Shown: one piece after another, positions 54,601 through 64,000 of the stretch
Layout of the letters: the number at the start of each line of letters is the position of its first letter
Numbering within the stretch: the stretch's first letter is position 1
Origin: Paragordius varius
Lineage: Eukaryota > Nematomorpha
DNA: 64,000 nucleotides
Assembly (NCBI GenBank): GCA_964247055.1
Contig: OZ176053.1
Span: 3,410,001-3,474,000 of the forward strand
Direction of reading: 5' to 3'
Program-made: the position numbers and the translations under genes
Notes under the pieces: model-generated
Seen by the model: only the letters and a program-made list of their open reading frames with translations
Database searches by the model: none
What the model was told of the DNA's origin: nothing

Positions 54601-55650
54601 CTTTTATCTAATTCAACCTGTAATTTGCATTTACCTAATGTTTTTATACGATTATTATTGTATGCATGTATGAAAATATTATTGTTATCAAAATCTAGTG
54701 CTGGCTTGCCTAGACGGCACCAGTTTTTATAATTTATGATGGAAATATCGGCACCCGTATCAAAAATCATTTCAATATGAATATTATTTATTTTAGGAAC
54801 AATTTGGGTTTTTTTTGTCTTATTAAAAAGGGAATATGTTTTAAACGTTACCTTACAACATCGAGCAAAGTGGTTTGAACGATGGCATTTATAACATTCT
54901 TTCCCATAGGCAGGGCAATGTCCAAACGAATGAGTCGTCCCACATTTTGTGCAGGTTCGTCGGTTATTATTACTATGGTTGGTTTTTGATTGGTGAAGTG
55001 TGGCTATTTCGTTTATTTCACCATTACTACTGTGGTTCTTATTATTGTTACTTCTATTATCATTATCAATATTGATGGACAGCACTTCTGTATTCGTTAG
55101 TCCATCTCGTGCCTTCTCATGTGATAAGGCAATATTTACCACCGTATTTAGAGAAACGGGAGCCCCGTTTTCTAAAGCTTCTGGGAACCGTGTGAATAGT
55201 TCCATTTCCACGGCTTGCTCGTCTAACCCGGCGATGAATACATCTCTGATGTGCTCGTCAATGTTTGACGAGAACCGGCAGTGGATGGCCATTTGCTTAA
55301 CTCTTAACAGGAATTCTGTGAACGTTTCCATTCTCCCCCTCTTCATTTTAATTAAATCAAAACGCGACGAAAAAATATTCCTTGAGGGGGAGAAGATTTT
55401 TATACCGGCGTTTAATAGATCTGGGAATGGTATGTCGTCTATTGCTTGTGGATAGAAATAATTTTCAATTTTATTAATATTTTCGATTCCTCCGAAAGCC
55501 AACAAACATGCTTTCATATTTTCATCGGTGGCTGCGACATTCTTGACCTCCAAATTGCGTTTAATATATGTAATATAATTTGTAAACTCAACATTTGGAT
55601 TAAAACATGATAAATTAATTTTTTCCATAGCCTCGAATAGCCGCGCCAGT

Positions 55651-55949
55651 TGACAAATAGTTAATATAAATTATAAAGGATATATTTATTTATTTAGTAT
55701 AACATCAAAACTGAATAATATAATATAATGTGTTCTGTGTGTTACAATGATTCCTTATATACATTAGGAAATTTGGTTATTGCATTCACAAGGATAATGG
55801 TTTAAACGTTGTTAAAGATAATAAGTATAAATAAAATAATTTGCATTCACAACCAAGGTAATATATATTTTTAACGTAACAAGGACCAAAGTGTATTATG
55901 CACTAAAAAAGAGAAGGATAATTTGCGTATGATGATAACCCTTTTAACA
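55651..55949 (-). repeat. 5' LTR of the Gypsy element
   Basis: 299 bp, identical by eye to 51349-51647. It is followed on the right by ATTTA, the target duplication, and then by sequence homologous to arm 1. Confidence 0.92.
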
Positions 55950-56439
55950 ATTTATAAAGTTAATGATTTTAATAGTAAAAAATAAATTATTCCTATTTTA
56001 ACTTACAACGATTTAATTTTTTAATTTCTGCATGTATCGGTTCTAAATAAATTTATGATCTTAATTGAAAAGATTACTAAGGTAAATTCACATAAATTCA
56101 TTATGATTGCTTCAATTTCTATGGCAAAAAAAAATTATCTTTTCACAACCTGGATAAATTGGCCTTTTGAAGCCAAAAGTCCCCTTTTTTTCATACGTCC
56201 CTGGGCAGACGAGTCTTAAAGCTAACTTAAAATCCTTAGTAAAATTTAAGATCCTACTCAGGAAAAGCAAGTTTCATACTTATTATTTATTTTATCATTT
56301 CGAAAAATTTAACTATCAGAAGTTATGGACACTTCATAATGGCAAATGTAAAATTTGGAGAAATAAATAAAATTATATTGTTTTTTTCATAATACAATCC
56401 TACACTAAAAAATTATTTTAAATGCTATATATTTTACAA

Positions 56440-56473
56440 CGGCCCGCAAAGCCTTTGTGTTGGACACCCCTGC
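56440..56473. mobile_element. ZBED-type hAT terminus fragment
   Basis: GGCCCGCAAAGCCTTTGTGT followed by TGGACACCCCTG is the right end of a ZBED-type hAT. Only a shortened version (AAACACCCCTG) remains at the equivalent place in arm 1 (about 41835). Confidence 0.55.
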
Positions 56474-56835
56474 GTCAGAAAGGTAATTTTTCAATGCCTT
56501 TCTGAGATGTCCTATATCTGCTATCAAATCCTGTTAGTTGACTCATCTTCCCCCGCCTCGTAAAAAATCATAACCATAAAAGATTATTCCTGATATTATT
56601 GTTCCTATTTAATATAAATTTTGGACAAATATATTTTATTAAGGTGCTGCTTAGGTCGGCCCATTAATTTAATAGACTGATACAGATATAGAAAAAAAGT
56701 TTGATTCGAAAGTAAGATTTACTCCTGTATCGAATCCAAAATGGAAAGTATTTGGTCATTTATAAATGCACCGATTATAGTTCAGCCAATTTATTGAATT
56801 AAGCCGCTCTTTTATTTCCTCCCAAGTTATTAGTC

Positions 56836-57140
56836 CAGGGGTGTCCAACACGAATGACTTGGGCCGTATTTTCACCCCAAAAACCTGGCCGCGCATAAAA
56901 AATCATTCTTACTACTTAAAATTCTCAGAAGATAAAAAATTTAAACTCGGATAAAAATGTTACGCCCATAAGAGTGTTTAATTAACATGATTTTTTTACA
57001 AAAACGATATGGGTTGCATGAAGTGGAGCATTGTAAATTGTAAGTCTTATAAGAATGTTTATATGTAATTAAAATATATTAATGTTGCCATAAAGTATAA
57101 TTTACAATTAATTTTTAAAATTCCAGGTTTGTTATTAATT
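56836..57140. mobile_element. ZBED-type hAT left-end fragment
   Basis: It begins CAGGGGTGTCCAACACGAAT and aligns with the first ~450 bp of the hAT at 42192, then breaks off. The insertion therefore predates the duplication of the two arms, and this copy has lost its body. Confidence 0.6.
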
Positions 57141-57149
57141 TAAATTTAT

Positions 57150-57620
57150 GCGTCAATCTCATCATAAATTAATAAATAAGCCAAAATATCTCTAAAATAC
57201 CCAGTTTTGAAAAAAAACCTTATCAAACTACTTGGACGCCATTGTTTTGGAAATTTTGTTTATATGAATGTTAAATGTGATTTTAATAAAGAAGTAAACT
57301 TAATTTTAGGCTTGGTATCAAATAAAGTATTTGCATAATTTATTTGCTAATGCAGACATGCCATGTTGACTAAATTTTTACCTTTGTGTTTTCTGTATAA
57401 GTAATATCAAGTATCTTTGAATGAGTTTTTTTATGTATGGGTTCATTAATGTTATACAGGTGTAAATTTTTGCCATGGTTTCAACCCATTCCATATTTAA
57501 TTTTAAACAAGACTGGGGTATCTAAGTACCCCAATTTGAATCAAAGAACAGAAATAAGTGTTGCAATCCAAGTGTTAAATATGGCTAATTTTTGTAATAG
57601 ATTTATATTTAAGCTTCTGC
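57150..57620 (+). repeat. Dispersed repeat, second copy
   Basis: It is homologous to 6880-7450 in DLAT intron 4, with shared ACTACTTGGACGCCATT and CTGGGGTATCTAA blocks. No coding capacity recognised. Confidence 0.6.
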
Positions 57621-57639
57621 ACTCATAAGAGAATGGTCT

Positions 57640-60600
57640 AATACATTTTTTAGTAAAATATAAGGTTAAATTAATTTTTTATTTCCTCTATTTATTGCAA
57701 TTATTTTATATAAGACTACATCAAATGAGGCGCAACAGGGCTAGCTAGTAATATATAAAAATAGAAAAATATTTTTATACAATTTTTCACAAAATTTTGG
57801 ATCCGTCTAAAAGGGGTTATCTTAAATATAACACAGACGATGTTTCACTAAAAAAATTAAAAAAAATAAATTTCGACATAAAAATGTTATTCCCGAAAAA
57901 TTGGACATTCGTAAATAAAATTTATAGCAAAATTTTGATAGAGTGATTATGCAATTTGAGCATGGTGGAAACATGAAAACATCTTAAGAAAAACATTTAC
58001 ATATTCCGTTATGCTAAACATTAATATCACCTTAGATTTTGGAAATGTGTTTGATCAATGTTTAAAGGTTTTCGTTAACAGCTTATATATGAATTTCAAC
58101 AAATTTTTTTATTGAAATCTAAGGTGAAAGAACGTTTAGCCTTCTCGAAATATACAAAAGTGTTTTAATACTTTTAAAAAGTGTTTTTTACCATATCCAC
58201 CATGCTTTAAAATGCCTTTGAATCGCTTCACCAAAATTTTTTTGCTTTTCGTTCAAAAAAACTTGCCTCTTTTAGATGGTTCCAATAATTTCAGATTTTG
58301 GGAGCCCACATCTAAAAGTTAAAATTATATGAAAATATGGTTCTTTTATAAATAGTTATGATAAATTTTGATGATATTTGGCATGAAGTATTTACCTTTA
58401 CTAAAAATATTTATTCAGCATGATATGCGCAAATGTAGCCATATCGAGCACTAACAACAAAGGTATACTTATATCCCTCGTAAGGCCCAAAATCAAATGC
58501 ACCATTTCTATAAGCATATTACCACAGGGTGTCTATTCACAGTGTTATCTAAAATAGTGTTATAAAAAGTGTACTTTGCCTTATATGTTTAACAAAATTC
58601 TGAAGTGTACTATAAGGTGCAGCATAGTAGGCACGATATAAAAGCTTTAGATAATTTGAGGCAATTATTTAATTTTTATTGCTGTAAATTTTTATCAGAT
58701 CTTTAGAGATAAAATCCTCTCAAGACTATAGGTTTAATTGAATCATAGTTTAAAATATATTTTCGCGAAATTGATAGTGATTAAATCTTTAACTTATAAA
58801 TCTGAGGTTGCAGATTCCACAGCTTAATAATACTTTTTTTAAAATAGCGTATTTTGTTTTATACCGCTTCCATTATGCTTTTAATTGTCATAAATTACAC
58901 CTTAGCAAAAGTTTTTTTTTCAAAATATGAATTTTAGATTAAAGTTCAAAACGTTGATATAATCAAGCACATGGAGTTAAAAATTTAAGATTTTTTAAGG
59001 ATATATCTGAAATTATAATTATATGTATAAAATTTTTAAGTTTAAGCCTTTAGCTTTTAGCCCCAAAAAAATTATCCGATATAATAAGTGCCTATTTGCC
59101 ACATATTGCCACAAAAATGGATATATCCTTCTTATGTGTCGATAATTTTTTTTATTTTTTTAAATTTTGTGTCGCAAATATTAAATTATCCTCATATGTT
59201 TAGTGTATGCTCTCTGTAATGTATGCTTAAATATCATATGGGGAAATTTAAATTTGCCGATTGATCCGCATAAACCGATGAAGGCCTTAGCGGCAACTGG
59301 TATGTTTTAGCCATTGTTTCTTTTTCACATTTTAACAAATTATCGATTTTAAATTTGTTCGTAGATACATTTTGTTTTTATTCTCATGAGAATATGTCAT
59401 TAATGATAAGTTTGTTGAACCTTTGTTTTACAAAGTTTTTTGATTAGTTGTGATCACTATCAAAAAGTTGCATTTGTAGCAGTAGATAATAATCGTAAAA
59501 TGAATTATATTATCATACAAAATTAAGATACATTACGAAATGGACATTTGCTTCTTTTGATTATTTTTAGATTATGCAAGATTGATAGGGTAACTAATAT
59601 AAAGTAAGTACGAAAATAAAATAATATACAAATGTTCATACATCTCAGAAATAAACATTTGAAGATGATAGCTCTGATAAAATTATTAAAAATGTTGGTT
59701 TATTTCATCAGGAATTCGGCTGGCTAAAAAATATTATTATTTATTTTTTATAACAACGAACATTATTTTTATTTTTTTGATAATTTGATGAATTCTTTGA
59801 TATATAATTTTTTTGTTTTTACCAAACTTTGTTACATGATTTAATTAATCCAATTATTAATTTATTATCCTCCTTATATTTATGTAAAAAGGTAAAATTA
59901 TATTTTAGCCTTTAAATTTTATAAATATATAGATTACAGTTTTGATTTTGAATTAAAAACGTATTATTTATAGATTTTTTGTTTTATTTTAAATCAAAAT
60001 TTATTAGTGTATGATGATGTGGTGTAATGTGATGTTCACACAAAATTTAATTGAAAGTTAATAGACTAACTAACTCTCTCTACTGCGTGTTGGTCTGGAC
60101 TTTATCAGTTTTTTTATTTCAATTACCGCGATATCCTATGAATTAAGTAGACAGTCAGTTAATATAAAATATGAACATGGTTTTTAACCGGCCTCATTTA
60201 TTTTTTGATTTTCAATAATTCAAATAATACAATTTCAATACAAAAAAATTTGGTATTAAACTATTGAAGCATTTCAGGATACCATAAGACTTAAAACTAG
60301 ATATTATAAATTAATTTGATACTTTTAACTGTCTTGTCTTTATTTATAGTTTTGTCGCATTCGTACAGTATTCAATTATAATCAATGTTAAAAATATGTT
60401 TTCGGAAAATATATATATGTATATTTGTTTAAATTCTAACATATTTCTAATCTGAAATTTGTCATATCTGAATAATATAATATTTAATAGTATTTAGCGA
60501 TATTTAATTGGAGAAAATGAAATCAGAAATATTTTTTTTTTCTTTATTTTCATTCCAAACAGGTTAAACTCTGCAAAAGTATTCTGCAACTTTATATTTA

Positions 60601-61967
60601 TACAGGGATGGTTTATAATTATATCCATATACATATATTAAAAAAGCTTTTTATGTTATTATATAATTAATTAAATTTTCCTATAAATGTTTATTCAATA
60701 AATTAAAATGTATAATTTTTTAATAATTTCATGTTGCATCTTTTCACCATTATAATGCACACGTTGGATAAAGGAGGAAAGGGGGGGGGGATTGGTTTTA
60801 AAAATTTTTTTAATAAAAAATATACGCTAAGAAAAAATAATACTTCCAATAATAATAATATTAATTTATTAAATAGTATAATAAATTGTTAGATTTATTA
60901 TATTTATATATATTTATATTTATAATAGTAGTGTAAATTTTGGAAAATCAATATTTTTGCTTTTAATAACTTTATATATATTTTTTTACTTTATGGATAA
61001 ATTGCATTTTTTCATGCATGCTCTTTTCACATTTCCATTATACTGTGCCTGCCTGCTTATATCGTTTTTATAATGCTGCAATGTTTAATATTGTAAGCTC
61101 ACTAAACTATAATATAAAATCTGATTGATAATATAAAACATTTATTAAATAACTGAAATTCTAGTTTTTATTCCGCTAGAAAATACATGTATAAAGGGGG
61201 TGGAGTTATTAGCTCTAAGGGAAAGAAAGGGAGGGGCCAAGCCAAATATAATTATTGTATTACATGAATGTTTTATAAAATTAAATCATAGGCAAAAAAT
61301 AATTAAATTTATAAGTTTACCGGGAATCAAGAAAGTAAATTTATGTTTTTCATAGAATAAACTGGAAAGAAATGGTTTGGATATTTTTAAGTAATGCTTT
61401 GTGAACAGGACAAATAGGACGATTAAATGTGTAGGGGTTTTAATTTTTTCCAAAAATCAAAATCTCGATATAAACCAACCATGCCGTCGTTGCTCTAATA
61501 ATGTGTTGTTTGATACCATGAATGCAATATATATCTATTATTGCAAATAAAAAAAAGAGTTAAACCAATTACATTGATTTTTTACCGATTAACTGTCAAT
61601 TTATTGTTTTTATACCAATGAAAATTTGAAATTAGCCTTTTTGAAGCAGTAAATGTTCAGGTATCTGACCCAACCCCCCTGTAGGCAAGAAAATACATTG
61701 TTGCATTACATATTAGTTTTACTGAGACCAAACTTATTTTTAGATATTTTTCCGTTTATTATTACGGTTAAAACAAAAATTAAATACTAATGAAATATGT
61801 TAAAAAATTGAATAAGACCATTCTAAATGTATAATGATTAATAGGAAGCATTAAAGAGTCGCCATTTAAAATTGACTTATTAAAAATGCCTACATAAATT
61901 TACAATGCCCTTATCGTAGTATATCTTTTAAGTTTGATTTCAAAATTTATTTTTAAATCTAATTTAG
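57640..61967. other. Long AT-rich stretch without a recognised gene
   Basis: No exon could be supported. It contains part of a dispersed repeat shared with about 36160-36240 (58290-58330), a G10 run at 60781-60790, and many poly-A/T tracts. It may hold 5' non-coding exons or introns of the calcium-channel gene to the right. A 90-base open stretch ending at about 59299 with GT after it is a weak exon candidate. Confidence 0.45.
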
Positions 61968-63523
61968 ATGCATTTAACAGTCCTGATTCTGGTTTAATCG
62001 AATCAAGGCAAGGGGTTAAAGGGAAAAACCCATCTATAAATAATACTCAACAACAAGGCTCTCCATCCAAAAGTACAAATACAGTCAAATCAACATCTCA
62101 TGCTTCAACACCTGAAAATCTCCCTCCTAACTCTACATCTAAAGGTTTTTTTTAAATTTTTTAGCAAATTTTAATAAATTTCATATAATTTTATAAACCA
62201 GACTAAAATAAAACATATTGCAAATTCTTAGTTACTGTTTCATTGATATAATTAATTTTTAAGGGTTAATGTGACTAATATTCAATATAATATATTCTAA
62301 CAAAAAATTAATAAAAATTTTTTTTCACTCCTTTATTAAGCATCTTTGTTGATAATTATCAAATATCACAAACTAGTTTATCCAAGATTCATAAACAGGG
62401 ATATACAATTTATTTTATGTCATTTAATTAAATTTGCAACAACCATTTCAATTAAATTTTTCAGATCATTAAAGGTAAAATGTCATTAGCTAAGTCAAAA
62501 ATTTTGTGCTTGAGTGTTTTGTTTTATATAAAAATTGATATTTTATACATCAACCTTAGTTTTTTCGGCACTTGTTAAAAAATAAGGTTTAAAAATATTA
62601 TTCGCATACGCGTTTTTACAAAGTCATCGGCTCCAATTTCACAAAACTACTCTCTTTTTTGTAATATGGTAAATTACGGAATTGATATTTTGCATTTACA
62701 ATGTTTTCCGTGAAATAATGTTATAAACGATAATTGCTGAGAATTAATCTTAAATTTAAACTAAAATACCAAAGTACGCTTCATCAATAGTCAAATTTTT
62801 AATTTCGTTAACTATTTAAAAAAATGTAATATTTAAATTGGTAAAACCGACTGCGTTTTTACTAAAATTGCATAGTTGGATAAGTTGTGTCATACTGATT
62901 AGTGCTAACAGTCTGCCAATACTAGTTACGAAGTGTTTTATATATCTTTGCGTTTTTCGTTTACTTTTAAGTTTTAATTTTCAGTTTAATTTCATTATCT
63001 CTTTTGTAGTTATTAATAATATGCCTATGTTTCCAGCTCTATCCACATCATTAAAATCGGTGAAAAATGTTAATAAAACTGTCAGTCCCAAACGTGATGA
63101 TCCATTAAAACACAGCCTTAGTCCTAAATTATCACATCATCAAACTACTACAGCTTCAACACTACCATTAACTTTTACAAGGACCACTCATACAAATACC
63201 TCGACAGAAAAACTCCTTAAACCAGTCACCACCCTAAAAACTTTACCACAAGCTAAACCAACCAGTAAACCGCTTGGAATCCCACTTCACCCTTCTTCAG
63301 GAAGTCCAGGATCGCCAGGAAAACTTGTTGTTGCAACAACCACTGGGACAGGTGGTAAACCTTTAAGTACCAGTTGGCAAGCAGCACTGATTGCCGCAAA
63401 TACACTTTCGAAACGCAGGGCTCGTCTCAAAGCCCCGGCCTCTAATAGGCCGGCACGAGCCCTGTTTTGTCTGACGCTCAAGAATCCTCTCAGACGCTTG
63501 TGCATTTCAGTCGTGGAATGGAA
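61968..63523 (+). CDS. Voltage-gated calcium channel alpha-1 subunit, N-terminal part (Cav1-like)
   Basis: The exon ending at 63523 encodes [20 protein letters not shown] and, further on, [20 protein letters not shown] followed by SVVEWK. In L-type (Cav1) channels the cytosolic N-terminus has the same order: SWQAA...AA, a basic linker, RPPRAL(F/L)CLTL(K/N)NP(I/L)RR.CIS(I/V)VEWK, then PFE and the first transmembrane helix. The donor after the AA of the last Lys codon is plausible, and the next exon lies beyond the window. The exon start is uncertain: acceptors before 63010 and 63037, or an in-frame ATG at 63021. A probable upstream exon at 61968-62144 is Ser/Thr/Asn-rich, has good splice sites and a matching phase 1. 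The region in between is Ser/Thr/Pro-rich and poorly conserved. Only the end of the N-terminal tail is visible, so Cav1 rather than Cav2 is likely but not certain. Confidence 0.75.
63416..63464 (+). other. Strong GC-rich hairpin inside the Cav exon
   Basis: CAGGGCTCGT (63416-63425) pairs perfectly with ACGAGCCCTG (63455-63464). Inside it CCGGCC (63435-63440) pairs with GGCCGG (63448-63453) around a 7-nt loop. It is coding (the basic linker before ARALFCL) and stands out from the AT-rich surroundings. Confidence 0.8.
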
Positions 63524-64000
63524 GTAAATTAGTTTTTGTCATTCTACTAACTTCCTACACGCTTTATTTAACGAATTATTAAATATTATTAGGGCCTTAA
63601 ACGCTGTATTAAAATGAATATTTAGGCTCATTAAACTTATAAATAAGCGCGTGACTGTATGCGAGAGTGTTTTAACCTTCTATCACTATCATCCCTGAGC
63701 AGACGAATCAAAATGACTTCCCTTAGATATATATATATATATATATATATATCCATATATCCATTTAATAAAACTGAAAAAATAGACTTTACACTGTACT
63801 GTATCCTAGGGCCCTATCTTGAAATGAATATAATTAAATGGGGTGGCATTATTTAATTTTCCACCTGTCAAAATAAAATAATTAATCTAACCACCTACCT
63901 GACTAACTATAAAATATATTACATAAATACTATGTCTGTCTGTAATTTAAAATGTATATATATCATATGTCATTGTCCAAACTCTCTTCTTTTTGTGTTT
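63524..64000. other. Intron sequence of the Cav gene to window end
   Basis: No further exon was recognised. It contains an (AT)n microsatellite at about 63726-63752. Confidence 0.5.

Larger units (their letters stand above)
51349..55949 (-). mobile_element. Ty3/Gypsy LTR retrotransposon (fossil copy, young)
   Basis: The 4,601-bp element lies on the minus strand with 299-bp LTRs and a 5-bp target duplication (ATTTA) at both outer edges. Next to the 5' LTR is a tRNA-type primer site beginning TGGCGCGG; next to the 3' LTR is a purine-rich tract. In order from the 5' end: gag-like region with one CCHC-type knuckle (about 55630-54840), aspartic protease with DTGAD (about 54760), reverse transcriptase with YLDD (about 54300-53750), RNase H (about 53500-53100), integrase with HHCC finger and D,D,E core (about 52830-52350), and a tail (to 51659). 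No envelope gene is seen. It looks nearly whole, with roughly one break in its coding region. The LTRs look identical, so insertion was recent and later than the segmental duplication. The lineage may be Mag-like; this is uncertain. Confidence 0.9.
47550..57140 (+). repeat. Segmental duplication, arm 2 (contains copy C)
   Basis: It aligns with 36990-42640 in direct orientation. Removing the 4.6-kb LTR element leaves the same order: upstream motifs, six-exon gene, satellite, shared tail, hAT left end. Arm 1 shows what the site looks like without the LTR insertion (TTATGTATAAAGTTAATG at about 40682). Confidence 0.75.

Noticed and set aside
54112-55455. Plus-strand open frames of 131 and 151 codons
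   Set aside because: Antisense shadows of the minus-strand Gypsy coding region.
59180-59300. Possible exon (…NLPIDPHKPMKALAAT) followed by GTATGT
   Set aside because: Acceptor and donor look plausible, but the peptide matches no family I know and no partner exon in phase was found.
60781-60790. G10 homopolymer
   Set aside because: Isolated run without terminal-repeat context; it may be a length-variable tract with no wider structure.
63287-63505. 72-codon minus-strand open frame
   Set aside because: Antisense of the Cav exon, which has clear family similarity on the plus strand.

Overview
The window is metazoan nuclear DNA. It is very AT-rich, its genes are split by spliceosomal introns, and its proteins are clearly animal-like: mitochondrial PDH-E2, lambda-crystallin/gulonate 3-dehydrogenase, RNA polymerase II RPB3, cytosolic IleRS and the N-terminus of an L-type-like voltage-gated Ca2+ channel. 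Strong AT bias, decayed hAT and mariner elements and introns of only 22-27 nt suggest a derived, probably parasitic animal such as a myxozoan or a dicyemid/orthonectid. That placement is inference. All exon models were made by eye from reading frame, GT/AG sites and remembered family sequences.

Layout. Positions 1-1106 (minus) hold the 5' four exons of an unrecognised gene, called copy A here. A repeat-filled spacer follows to 5.1 kb. A compact housekeeping block then runs from 5.1 to 33.1 kb: DLAT (+, 5115-10996), CRYL1-like (-, 11550-13730), RPB3 (+, 13792-18118) and IARS1 (-, 18553-33145). CRYL1 and RPB3 start head to head with 61 bp between their start codons. DLAT/CRYL1 and RPB3/IARS1 converge. 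Several short non-autonomous elements, a LINE scrap and a rearranged mariner sit in the introns.

From about 37 to 57 kb there is a tandem segmental duplication. Each arm carries a complete copy of the unrecognised gene (copy B 37333-39458, copy C 47866-49797), then a G-poor satellite of roughly 300-bp units, then a shared tail. The first arm also carries nested, decayed hAT elements (42.2-47.1 kb). The second arm is split by a young-looking Ty3/Gypsy LTR element (51349-55949) with identical LTRs. From 57.6 to 61.9 kb I see no gene. At the right end two exons lead into a Cav1-type calcium channel alpha-1 subunit that runs off the window.

The most novel item is the three-copy gene family. Copies B and C each have six exons joined by phase-1 introns and encode a 170-residue acidic protein with a Cys/Lys-rich N-terminal patch, an invariant KSVTF (RVxF-type PP1-docking) motif and a duplicated acidic exon. 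All three copies keep open frames, their coding exons look better conserved than their introns, and they share a paired upstream motif at fixed spacing. The second notable feature is the set of 22-27 nt introns near the 5' ends of three unrelated housekeeping genes.
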